Shown piece by piece: positions 8,019 to 16,403 of a DNA stretch of 50,420 nucleotides; the stretch's first letter is position 1, and each line of letters begins with the position of its first letter. The stretch is from Nitrospira sp. (GTDB lineage Bacteria > Nitrospirota > Nitrospiria > Nitrospirales > Nitrospiraceae): assembly GCA_005116955.1 (NCBI GenBank), contig SWDI01000004.1, positions 118,731 to 169,150 on the forward strand, written 5' to 3'. The notes beneath the pieces are model-generated. The model saw only the letters and a program-made list of their open reading frames with translations. It did not search any database and was not told the DNA's origin. A program made the translations under genes and the position numbers.

Positions 8019-8509
8019 GCCGTGTGCGGAATGATGGCGACGCTGAACCCGTGCTCAGTCATCGCATTGATCGTGAGGCTGATGCCATCGACGGTAATGG
8101 AGCCCTTTGCGACACAATAGCGCAGAATCTCTGGAGGCGCTCCGATAGTGAACACGATGGCATTGCTGTCCTGCTGCCGGCTGCGAATGACACCCACGCC
8201 ATCCACATGACCGGCCACCAGATGCCCGCCGATGCGTTCGTTGAGCTTCATGGCCCGTTCTAGATTGACCGGCATTCCCACGGCAAATCCTCCGAGGGTC
8301 GACACCGAGAGTGTTTCAGGCGAGACCTCTACGGAAAAATCGCGCTCGCTTCTCGATACGACCGTGAGACAGATTCCATTCACGCTCACGCTGTCACCGA
8401 TCTTCAGGTCGTCCATCACGATCGAAGCCAGAATCGTAAGCCTGGCTCCCGCAAGCGTTTTTCTGAGGACAGTCACGGCGCCCATTTCTTCAATGATTCC
8501 AGAGAACAT
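7856..8509 (-). CDS. ribE: Riboflavin synthase, alpha chain
   Basis: This enzyme dismutates two molecules of 6,7-dimethyl-8-ribityllumazine to riboflavin. It is 217 residues, the usual length, and starts with the family signature MFSGIIEEMGAV. It consists of two similar lumazine-binding barrels. The first contains SVNGICLTV and the second contains GHLVAGHVDGVG and SITVDGISLTI. It follows the MFS gene on the same strand with a gap of about 100 bp and lies downstream of ribD, so flavin genes cluster here. Its 3' end is duplicated at 2791, suggesting that the end of this gene was replaced during an insertion. The reading frame is intact. Confidence 0.95.
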   Translation of the reverse strand: MFSGIIEEMGAVTVLRKTLAGARLTILASIVMDDLKIGDSVSVNGICLTVVSRSERDFSVEVSPETLSVSTLGGFAVGMPVNLERAMKLNERIGGHLVAGHVDGVGVIRSRQQDSNAIVFTIGAPPEILRYCVAKGSITVDGISLTINAMTEHGFSVAIIPHTAKVTILGLKQVNDTVNLESDLIGKYVERLLQERGQLPKPTISIDTDYLQKRGLI

Positions 8510-8606
8510 ACAAAAGCCCTCGGATGATGGCCGCCGGTCATGAACCGTACGTCAATGACTCCAGCGACCGAACAAGTTTTCGCGGTCCCATTATAGCGAC
8601 TTCGTC

Positions 8607-9776
8607 CTAATTCTTCCTCATGGCCAACCAGAACACAACAGCTGCGGCAAGCTGCATACCGGCAATGACCATAAAGGCCCCTCCATAACTCATTCGCGCG
8701 ATCAGCAATCCAGCCAACAGCGGTCCGCTTGCATGCCCGATATCCATGATTGTCCCTTGCATCCCCATACCAGCCCCCAGCCTCTTAAACTCGGAACTGT
8801 CCGCCACAAGCGCTGAGGAGGACGAGGAGACGACCGCTTCACCAAAGCCGAATCCAGCGGACAGCAGGAGCAAGACGGGAAACATCGACACATACGGAAT
8901 ATAGACAAAGGTTCCGGCGCAAATAAGTAGGCCAAGGATAATCAGCGGCTGACGACCGACTCGATCTGAAATCCGTCCCATAATCGGCTTGGAAAAGAAC
9001 GACGTGCCGGCTTGGACAGAAAACAACAGACCGACTTCACCAGGGTTCAATCCCGCTGAGACTCCGTACAGCGGCAAAAATGCCATCAAGGCTCCGTTCG
9101 CGATCATCTTGGCGGCATCGGTGATGCTGGTGATCAACACTTTCTGATTTTGGGCGACGGAGGCAAACCCCTTCCACATTTCGGACAGCACCACCGCCGT
9201 CCCCTGTTCCTTCCTCTGCGGTACTGCGACGTCGAGATGAAGGCTATAGAACAACACCATGCCGATGCAGCCAAAGATGCCGGCTGTGACAAACGCTGCG
9301 TCGAATCCTGCCGCATGGATGAGGTACCCGCCGATAAATGGACCCAAGAGAGAGCCGGACTGCGTACAAGCCGTATAGGTCCCGAGCGCCGCGCCACGCC
9401 GTTCCCGATAGAGTTCCGCCACGGTAGCCAAGGCGCTTGGAGCGAAGATGGCCGTCGCCAACCCGTGCAGAAACCGTAACGCTGTCAGCGCATCCAAATC
9501 CGTAATGAAGGGATAGAGAAACGGCGGCAGCCCGAACGCCACCACGCCGATCCGGAGCATAAAGCGCCTTCCGTAGATATCGGAGAGCGCGCCGGAAGGC
9601 AGCTTCAGCAAGACGCCTGTTAAGGTTGACACGGATACGATCAGACCGATCCGTTCCGGACTCGCACCGAGCGATTCGGCGAACAAGGAAAGCACGGGCA
9701 TCCGCACCATATTGTAGCTGATGAAGCAAAAGATGCCGACCGTGCAAATCAGCACGAAACTGCGGGATGTCGTCAT
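8607..9776 (-). CDS. Major facilitator superfamily transporter
   Basis: This 389-residue inner-membrane protein has about 12 hydrophobic helices. The loop between helices 2 and 3 carries the MFS motif A (GALSDIYGRRFMLR), and a second copy occurs after helix 8 (GRISDRVGRQPL). This is the pattern of drug/proton antiporter-like MFS permeases. The substrate cannot be told from sequence. Its start overlaps the stop of the upstream 271-residue gene by 4 nt, so it is the last gene of a coupled chain that starts with ppdK. Confidence 0.9.
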   Translation of the reverse strand: MTTSRSFVLICTVGIFCFISYNMVRMPVLSLFAESLGASPERIGLIVSVSTLTGVLLKLPSGALSDIYGRRFMLRIGVVAFGLPPFLYPFITDLDALTALRFLHGLATAIFAPSALATVAELYRERRGAALGTYTACTQSGSLLGPFIGGYLIHAAGFDAAFVTAGIFGCIGMVLFYSLHLDVAVPQRKEQGTAVVLSEMWKGFASVAQNQKVLITSITDAAKMIANGALMAFLPLYGVSAGLNPGEVGLLFSVQAGTSFFSKPIMGRISDRVGRQPLIILGLLICAGTFVYIPYVSMFPVLLLLSAGFGFGEAVVSSSSSALVADSSEFKRLGAGMGMQGTIMDIGHASGPLLAGLLIARMSYGGAFMVIAGMQLAAAVVFWLAMRKN

Positions 9777-10588
9777 GGGAAGGATCTGTTGTGTGGAAGC
9801 ACCTTATCACTGTCTGGGTCAGTGCTCAGCGCATTTTTCAGGAAGGCCACCTGCGCTTCAGGTAACGACGGTGGCTTCGCTGCTTCAGATAACACCCGCT
9901 GAGGATCTTGCCTCATCGCAATACCCAATCGATTGACAGTCTCTACTCCCCGTTGCAATCGGCTTGTAACAATCTTGTCGACCAGTGGATGGAGAAGAGA
10001 CACCATCCCGGCGAGGAACCAATTATCCAATTTGGTGTAGGCAACCAAGGTACTGTCCGTCGCTTCATTCCCGCTCGCATCTCGCATCACACTGATCCTG
10101 AGAAAGACGACCGCTTTTCCCGTCACATGAGGAAGCAACCGGCTTTCATGAGTGCCCTCAAGAAAGTAGATACGGGACGCGGGATCTTCGTACACCAGCT
10201 CAACAATTCCTTTCGTCCCATCGCCGTCATCGCCCCAGAATCGGCCCGGGCCTCGTGACTCTGACTGGTACCGGCCGAGATTGAGTCGCCGGATCAACGC
10301 AGCGGTAAATGGAGGGTGATCCAGGAGATGCTGATACATCGATTCAGATAAGGCGGCTCGGATAGGCCCTATGTTGCTCTCCGTCGTATGGCCCTGAACA
10401 ATGGGTTGCAGCCTACAGGTCCAGGCCGGATCCACTCGTTCAACAGGAAATACCAGCCCAGCATGATCACGCAATAAGGAACACGATTCGGTCCTCCCCT
10501 GCTCAGGAGAGAGGAAGAGTCCCACTCCGAGTCCAGCGATGACTATTCCAATGATATGTCGTTGTGTGACCCGCCAAGCTGAGCTCAT
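9773..10588 (-). CDS. Conserved-looking exported protein of unknown function
   Basis: This 271-residue protein has an N-terminal hydrophobic segment (HIIGIVIAGLGVGLFLS) ending near a possible cleavage site before EQGRTES. It is therefore periplasmic or membrane-anchored. I do not recognise a family. The middle part has alternating strands (KAVVFLRISVMRD, STLVAYTKLDNW) and a later amphipathic helix (MVSLLHPLVDKIVTSRL), an arrangement reminiscent of lipid-binding START/SRPBCC-like proteins, but this is speculative. It has 4-nt overlaps with both neighbours (the esterase upstream and the MFS transporter downstream), so it is co-translated with them. Confidence 0.7.
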   Translation of the reverse strand: MSSAWRVTQRHIIGIVIAGLGVGLFLSPEQGRTESCSLLRDHAGLVFPVERVDPAWTCRLQPIVQGHTTESNIGPIRAALSESMYQHLLDHPPFTAALIRRLNLGRYQSESRGPGRFWGDDGDGTKGIVELVYEDPASRIYFLEGTHESRLLPHVTGKAVVFLRISVMRDASGNEATDSTLVAYTKLDNWFLAGMVSLLHPLVDKIVTSRLQRGVETVNRLGIAMRQDPQRVLSEAAKPPSLPEAQVAFLKNALSTDPDSDKVLPHNRSFP

Positions 10589-11874
10589 GGGGTGAGCGTT
10601 TCAACGGCTATGGTGAGACTGACAGGAAAAAGCTGTTGGGGATCCTGTCGTAGCCTGGCCTGCCGTAGCAACGTTTCAACCAACGGCGACACAATGCCAC
10701 TGAATGAGAGACGCCCATTGGTGACGACCGTGAGCGGCTTGGAGAAGTCGATGAGTTGCTCGTTCAAGAACAGGCTATACCGTTGGACCCGATCAGCAGT
10801 GACCTCAATCCGATTGGTTCCTACGATCGATGCGTCTACCTTGGCATATTCCCGACGCCTAATTCGTTCATCTCGCTTGTCGACCAAGTCCTGCGAGAAC
10901 GCTGCAATTGGGTCGGTCGAGTCGATCCGAATCCAGGTGAACGATTGAAAGTGGCTACCGTCACGCACGACGGTCAGCCGTGTAGGTAACGACTCGCGGC
11001 GCTGGCTGTTGAACCAGTCGATCAGATCGGGCAGCTCTTCTTTCGGGAAATAGTGACCTCCTGCGATGGGATGCTCACGCTCATGTTCGCGGTACACATG
11101 CGAATAGCCAAGTGTCTCCAACTCTCGGACGATCGAGCGGCTCAGATCCACCGGCATCACCTGATCTTTGGCTCCATGAATGACATACACAGGCGTATTG
11201 CGAAGATTCCCTAAGAACGGCAGTAACACATCATCCAATCCGCTGGCCATTGGCGCAAGGCCGGCAAACAATGGCGCATGATGCATCCCGATCAGCCACG
11301 CTCCGATCCCTCCGTTCGACATGCCCGTGAGAAAGATCCGATTCGGATCAATATGGTACTGCCGTCGGACTTCCCGGATCGTTTCCAAGACCAACTCCTC
11401 GGCATGCCTGGTAAACCACGCGCCAGACGGATAGGTGGGGCAGGCCAATAGATAGCCCTCGCCCAACCTCGCTCGCCACCGCTCCAAATACTCTGCACCA
11501 GTAAAACCGTATCCATGCAGACAGACAATGAGGGCATAGCTCTTGGAAGTCTGATACGACGCGGGGATGAACAAAGACAACGGGTAGGTTCGCCCACGAA
11601 CGATGATCTGTTCATGAGGAAGAATCTCGACGGGTTGACGCAGGTACGCTCCATCCCCCCCTATGATCTCAGAAACCACTTCGACTGAAGCCTTTTCATC
11701 AGCCAGAATAGCCTGTAAGAGACGCTCAGCTTCGTTCGCCTCACCCGTATCGAGAAATCGATGGACGAGTGAATCAAGACTCTCGCTCGGTTGAACCGAC
11801 GATTCTGCAAAGCCGAGCGCGGCACTGCCTGCCAAGAACACCGGCAGGATGATACTCCATAGCCAGAGGATCAC
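10585..11874 (-). CDS. Exported alpha/beta-hydrolase (esterase-like)
   Basis: This 429-residue protein has a signal peptide (LWSIILPVFLAGSAALGFAES) and an alpha/beta-hydrolase domain. The oxyanion region is CLHGYGF, the nucleophile Ser186 sits in GMSNG, Asp237 is in HGAKDQ and His274 is in AGGHYF, giving a complete catalytic triad. The order resembles polyhydroxybutyrate depolymerase/feruloyl esterase-like secreted hydrolases. A C-terminal ~120-residue beta-rich domain follows. It probably cleaves an ester or peptide in the periplasm; the substrate is unknown. It is coupled by 4-nt overlaps to ribD upstream and to the unknown exported protein downstream. Confidence 0.85.
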   Translation of the reverse strand: MILWLWSIILPVFLAGSAALGFAESSVQPSESLDSLVHRFLDTGEANEAERLLQAILADEKASVEVVSEIIGGDGAYLRQPVEILPHEQIIVRGRTYPLSLFIPASYQTSKSYALIVCLHGYGFTGAEYLERWRARLGEGYLLACPTYPSGAWFTRHAEELVLETIREVRRQYHIDPNRIFLTGMSNGGIGAWLIGMHHAPLFAGLAPMASGLDDVLLPFLGNLRNTPVYVIHGAKDQVMPVDLSRSIVRELETLGYSHVYREHEREHPIAGGHYFPKEELPDLIDWFNSQRRESLPTRLTVVRDGSHFQSFTWIRIDSTDPIAAFSQDLVDKRDERIRRREYAKVDASIVGTNRIEVTADRVQRYSLFLNEQLIDFSKPLTVVTNGRLSFSGIVSPLVETLLRQARLRQDPQQLFPVSLTIAVETLTP

Positions 11875-12989
11875 AAATCTCCTTCCACCACAACATCATG
11901 ACCGACGAACCTGGTCACGACATTCCGTAACGCGATCGCACCGGCAAGTCGTGCTGGACTCGCTCCCCCGATCACCCCCTTGGCATTTTGCCCGCCAAGC
12001 AGGAGTGGTGCCATATAGAGGCGAACGTGATCGACCAGCTTGGCCTTCAGCATCGCCGCATTGACCTCGCTCCCCCCCTCCACGAGGAGGGACGTAATGC
12101 CGCGCCGACCAAGCTCCCTGAGCAGAGGGGATAATGAAACCAGGCCCTGCAGAGCAGGTACCGTGAGAATCTCTATGCCTTTCTTTTGCAGCGCCGATCG
12201 TCGAGCTGCTGGAGCTGCAGCCGTTGTGACAATGATCGTCTTGGCCTCATCCTGTTGCGCTAGGACCTGTGCCTTGAACGGAGTTCGCAGGCGACTGTCT
12301 ACGATAATGCGAAGAGGCTGCTGCAGTGCTAGTTTTTCGAGTCGCGGTCCCGTTCTAGCGGTCAGAGACGGATCGTCAGCCAAAACTGTTCCGATTCCAA
12401 CCAACACCGCATCTGCGCGACGGCGAAGTTGATGCGCTTCCCGACGGGACGCCGTACTTGTAATCCACTGCGACTCCCCTGTTGCCGTGGCCAGTTTTCC
12501 ATCAAGCGTCATCCCCGCCTTGAGCGTCACATAGGGACGGCCTGCTTTTATCCAATGGCAGTAGGCTTTATTGAGTTCCTCCGCCTCTCTCTGAGCAATC
12601 CCAATCGTGACCGAGAGTCCAGCCCGCCGAAGCGCGGCAGCTCCTTTTCCCTTTACGGAGGGATTCGGATCCTGCATCGCAATCACCACACGGCGGACAC
12701 CTGAGCGAAGAATTTCAGGGACACAAGGCGGAGTCCGCTTCTTGAGATGACAACAGGGCTCAAGCGTGAGGTAGAGTGTCGCCCCTTTGGCGCGGCTTCC
12801 TGCCTGCTGAAGTGCGAGAATTTCTGCGTGCGGAGTTCCGGGTCGAAGGTGAAACCCCTGCCCGACGATTCGACCTTGACGAACCACAACGGCTCCAACC
12901 ATCGGATTCGGGCTTGTCGTTCCCTGGCCCTTCGCCGCAAGACGAAGCGCCAAGGTCATATAGTGGAGGTCTCGTGTGCGGTCTGTCAC
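11871..12989 (-). CDS. ribD: Bifunctional riboflavin biosynthesis protein RibD
   Basis: RibD carries out two successive steps of riboflavin synthesis, deamination then reduction of the pyrimidine intermediate. The N-terminal deaminase half shows the zinc site HAEIL and PCCHLKKRTPPC (two Cys ligands). The C-terminal reductase half has the NADPH-binding pattern, with DSRLRTP and LLVEGGSEVNAAML. The length of 372 residues is normal. Its ATG overlaps the ppdK stop by 4 nt and its stop overlaps the esterase start by 4 nt, so expression is tied to ppdK. ribE lies three genes downstream. Confidence 0.95.
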   Translation of the reverse strand: MTDRTRDLHYMTLALRLAAKGQGTTSPNPMVGAVVVRQGRIVGQGFHLRPGTPHAEILALQQAGSRAKGATLYLTLEPCCHLKKRTPPCVPEILRSGVRRVVIAMQDPNPSVKGKGAAALRRAGLSVTIGIAQREAEELNKAYCHWIKAGRPYVTLKAGMTLDGKLATATGESQWITSTASRREAHQLRRRADAVLVGIGTVLADDPSLTARTGPRLEKLALQQPLRIIVDSRLRTPFKAQVLAQQDEAKTIIVTTAAAPAARRSALQKKGIEILTVPALQGLVSLSPLLRELGRRGITSLLVEGGSEVNAAMLKAKLVDHVRLYMAPLLLGGQNAKGVIGGASPARLAGAIALRNVVTRFVGHDVVVEGDL

Positions 12990-15820
12990 CGTTTCTTGCG
13001 GCTGCCTGAAGGCCTCTTGGGCGCCGGCTTGGTCCGCTTCACAGGCTTAGATACCTTCGCGGATTTCACCGTCTTGACACGCGCCGTCGCGGCTTTCTTG
13101 GGTGCTGCTGGCGGCCTGGCATCTGCTTCAGTAATTGCCGCCTGTGCCGCCGCCAGCCGCGCAATAGCCACACGGTAGGGCGAACAACTCACATAGTCCA
13201 ACCCGAGCTGATGGCAAAACTCGACGGACCGTGGATCGCCGCCGTGTTCGCCGCAGATGCCGAGCTTGATTCCCGGCCGTGAGGTCCGCCCGCCTGCGAT
13301 GGCCGTCTTCATCAACGACCCCACCCCTTCCCGGTCAAGCGTGGCGAACGGATCCGCATCCATGATCTTCACCGTTCGATAGTGATCGATAAACTTTGCG
13401 GCGTCATCGCGTGAAAATCCGAAGGTCGTCTGAGTCAGGTCGTTCGTCCCGAACGAGAAGAACTCGGCCTCTTCGGCAATCCGTTCGGCGGTCACGGCGG
13501 CGCGCGGCAATTCGATCATCGTCCCGACAAGATACGAGAGTTTCACGTTGTAGCGCTTCATGGTCTCTTGCGCGACTTCGCGGATGAGATCCTTCTGCGA
13601 CTTCATTTCCGCCACCATGCCCACCAGCGGAATCATGATCTCCGGAACGATCTTCTTGCCTTCCTTCGCCAACTCGCAGGCCGCCTCGATAATTGCCCGC
13701 GCCTGCATCCGCGTGATCTCGGGCATCGTAATGCCCAGTCGGCACCCGCGCAGCCCCAGCATCGGATTGAATTCATGCAACTCTTCGACACGCGCCAGCA
13801 AACGACGCTGCTCTTCCAGCTTGGCGCCGTCCTCGCCGGTCAACTCAAGCTGAGCGATCTCCACCATCAACTCTTCACGCTTCGGCAAAAACTCATGCAA
13901 CGGCGGATCGAGCAGGCGAATGGTGACCGGAAACCCCTCCATCTCACGATACAGTCCGATGAAATCCTGCTTCTGCAGCGGCAGCAACTGCTCCAAATAC
14001 TTTTCCCGATCCTCTTTCGTCCTGGCCAGAATCATCTTCTGCATGATCGGAATACGGTCTTCGGCAAAGAACATATGTTCCGTGCGGCAGAGCCCAATGC
14101 CTTCGGCGCCGAACCCTCGGGCAATCTTGGCCTGATCCGGCACATCGGCATTCGCCCGCACCTTCATCGTCCGCACACTGTCCGCCCAGGAGAGGATGGT
14201 GGAGAAGAGCTGATATTTTTGCGACTTCTTTGCATCCAGCTTCCCCTGCACGACCTGAATGATCTCGGATTCCATGACGGGAATGTCGCCGTCATACACA
14301 TTCCCGGTCGACCCATTCACGGAGAGATAGTCGCCTTCCCGAAACACTTTCGACCCGATCCGCACCGATTGGGCATCGATGACTTCGACCGCTTCGCACC
14401 CGGCCACGCACACTTTGCCCATCTGTCGCGCCACCACCGCCGCATGGGACGTCATGCCGCCTCGCGCCGTCACAAACCCAGACGCGGCGTTCATGCCATG
14501 AATATCATCGGGGCTGGTTTCATCACGAACCAGGACCACCCGCTGCCCCGCCGCCTTCATTTCGACGGCGCGATCCGGCGTCAAGGCGATCTTTCCAGCC
14601 GCCGCTCCAGGTCCGGCCGGCAATCCCTTGCCCAATGGGGTTGAACCCGCTTCAGATTGGGTATCGAAGATCGGATAGAGATACTGCGCGAGCTGATCCG
14701 GGCCAACCCGCTGCACCGCCTCGCGCTTGGTGATCAAGCCTTCATTGACCATTTCAACGGCAATGCGCACGGCAGAAATGCCGGTGCGTTTCCCAACCCG
14801 CGTCTGCAACATATAGAGCGTGCCCTCCTGGATCGTAAACTCCAGGTCGAGCATGTCGCGATAATGTTTTTCCAATCGCTTGTAGGTGTGTTCAAGCTCT
14901 TTATAGGCGGGAGGCACGGTTCGGCCCAACTCCGTGACCGGCAGCGGCGTCCGAATTCCAGCGACCACGTCCTCGCCTTGCGCGTTCATCAAACACTCAC
15001 CGAAAAACTTCCGCTCACCCGTATTGGGGTCGCGCGTAAACGCCACCCCGGTGCCGCTGGTGTCGCCCATGTTCCCGAACACCATGGCCACGACGTTGAT
15101 CGCCGTCCCCCAGTGATCCGGGATCCCGTTCAGCCGGCGATAGGTGATTGCGCGTGCGCCATTCCAGGATAAAAACACCGCGTCGATCGCCAGCTTCAAC
15201 TGCTCATTCGGATCATCAGGGAAGGCATTGCCCGTTTCTTCCTTGACCAACGATTTGAACCGTTCCACGAGATCGCGCAGTGCGCGCGCATCAAGCTGCG
15301 TCTCGTGCTTCACGCCCATTTCTTCTTTCTTAAGATTTAGAATCGCTTCGAAGTGTTCGCGTGGCACACCCATCACGATACTGCCGAACATCGCCACAAA
15401 TCGCCGATAGCTATCCTGAGCGAACCGGTCATTTCTGGTCTTGACTGCTAACCCTTCGACTGTCTTCGTGGTGAGACCAACGTTCAGGACCGTGTCCATC
15501 ATGCCTGGCATCGAGGCACGAGCCCCGGATCGGACCGAAACCAGCAGCGGCCGTTCAGGATTCCCAAACCCCATTCCCATTGAGCGCTCGACACGTTTGA
15601 GCGCCTGCAAGGTGGCGTCCCACATGCCGGGTGGATACTTCTTGCCGATTTTGTAATATTCAATGCAGGCTTCTGTCGAAATCGTAAACCCGGGTGGGAC
15701 GGAGATCCCCAAATTGGTCATCTCGGCCAATCCCGCGCCCTTCCCCCCCAGCAGCTCCTTCATGTTCGAGGTACCCTCGGCCTTGCCATCGCCGAAATAG
15801 TAGACGTATTTTTTTGCCAC
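12986..15820 (-). CDS. ppdK: Pyruvate, phosphate dikinase with a basic C-terminal tail
   Basis: PPDK interconverts pyruvate, ATP and Pi with PEP, AMP and PPi. Start GTG 15820 is chosen because GGAGAAG lies just upstream and the protein then begins VAKKYVYYFGDG, the normal family start. The upstream-extended frame overlaps the next gene. Domains in order: ATP-grasp (GGKGAGLAEM, SVRSGARASMPGMMDT), phosphohistidine domain with GGMTSHAAVVAR (the catalytic His), and PEP-binding TIM barrel (GLCRTEHMFF, ending CSPYRVAIARLAAAQAA). Beyond the usual end there is an extra ~48-residue Lys/Arg/Ala/Pro tail with 17 basic residues, unusual for PPDK. In a reductive-TCA organism PPDK would feed PEP synthesis. 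Confidence 0.95.
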   Translation of the reverse strand: MAKKYVYYFGDGKAEGTSNMKELLGGKGAGLAEMTNLGISVPPGFTISTEACIEYYKIGKKYPPGMWDATLQALKRVERSMGMGFGNPERPLLVSVRSGARASMPGMMDTVLNVGLTTKTVEGLAVKTRNDRFAQDSYRRFVAMFGSIVMGVPREHFEAILNLKKEEMGVKHETQLDARALRDLVERFKSLVKEETGNAFPDDPNEQLKLAIDAVFLSWNGARAITYRRLNGIPDHWGTAINVVAMVFGNMGDTSGTGVAFTRDPNTGERKFFGECLMNAQGEDVVAGIRTPLPVTELGRTVPPAYKELEHTYKRLEKHYRDMLDLEFTIQEGTLYMLQTRVGKRTGISAVRIAVEMVNEGLITKREAVQRVGPDQLAQYLYPIFDTQSEAGSTPLGKGLPAGPGAAAGKIALTPDRAVEMKAAGQRVVLVRDETSPDDIHGMNAASGFVTARGGMTSHAAVVARQMGKVCVAGCEAVEVIDAQSVRIGSKVFREGDYLSVNGSTGNVYDGDIPVMESEIIQVVQGKLDAKKSQKYQLFSTILSWADSVRTMKVRANADVPDQAKIARGFGAEGIGLCRTEHMFFAEDRIPIMQKMILARTKEDREKYLEQLLPLQKQDFIGLYREMEGFPVTIRLLDPPLHEFLPKREELMVEIAQLELTGEDGAKLEEQRRLLARVEELHEFNPMLGLRGCRLGITMPEITRMQARAIIEAACELAKEGKKIVPEIMIPLVGMVAEMKSQKDLIREVAQETMKRYNVKLSYLVGTMIELPRAAVTAERIAEEAEFFSFGTNDLTQTTFGFSRDDAAKFIDHYRTVKIMDADPFATLDREGVGSLMKTAIAGGRTSRPGIKLGICGEHGGDPRSVEFCHQLGLDYVSCSPYRVAIARLAAAQAAITEADARPPAAPKKAATARVKTVKSAKVSKPVKRTKPAPKRPSGSRKKR

Positions 15821-15849
15821 GTGACTTCTCCTTCTCGGAAGAATGCGTA

Positions 15850-16341
15850 TCAATGAGCAGGCGATGCACGACGGCCGTCGGTTGATTCCAGACGGAGCCG
15901 ATAGCGGTTCACCAAGAACCACTTCGCCCATACGCCACCGATGATAACAGCGGCGACAAACAGCATCAGCATCAATAACCGGTAGTCAGCTTGAATACCT
16001 TGATCGACGTAGTATTGGCCGTCAAGCCCCTTCTTGAGCTTCGTGTCGGGCTGAAGATAATGGGTCGTTCCACTCGGGTCGGAGAGATTCAGCCATTCCG
16101 AACAGAGTCGAACGGGTTCATTCGCTCCAGGCAATGATTGCCACGTGATTCGAAGACACACGTCCTGCTTCGCCTTGAAGAAATCTGGGGTCTTCACCAA
16201 GTCGTCCAGATTAATGCCGCTGAGCGCGAACCCGCCGAGAAGAATGGCATTGCAGAGCACCATCAGGACCAGCGAGACGGCAAGAGAAAATCGTCGGATC
16301 TTGTCCGCCCGACGGCACTCGTCCGTCATCGGCTGATCCAT
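15850..16341 (-). CDS. Small membrane protein, two helices, unknown function
   Basis: This 163-residue protein has a hydrophobic helix at about 20-42 (LAVSLVLMVLCNAILLGGFAL) and another near the C-terminus (LLMLMLFVAAVIIGGVWAKWFL). The ~70-residue loop between them carries two cysteines and would be periplasmic. I do not recognise a family. It lies between glyS and ppdK on the same strand, 29 bp before the ppdK start, and could be co-transcribed with either. Confidence 0.65.
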   Translation of the reverse strand: MDQPMTDECRRADKIRRFSLAVSLVLMVLCNAILLGGFALSGINLDDLVKTPDFFKAKQDVCLRITWQSLPGANEPVRLCSEWLNLSDPSGTTHYLQPDTKLKKGLDGQYYVDQGIQADYRLLMLMLFVAAVIIGGVWAKWFLVNRYRLRLESTDGRRASPAH

Positions 16342-16403
16342 GACTACTCCAGGTTTTTCAGACCCTCGCTACCAGGCTGTTGAAAAAGACCCCCCGATTC
16401 GAC

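Noticed and set aside
13568-14644. Long plus-strand open frame (358 codons) opposite ppdK
   Set aside because: It lies wholly antisense to the well-supported ppdK, is rich in His/Arg/Pro as expected from a mirror frame, and has no domain.
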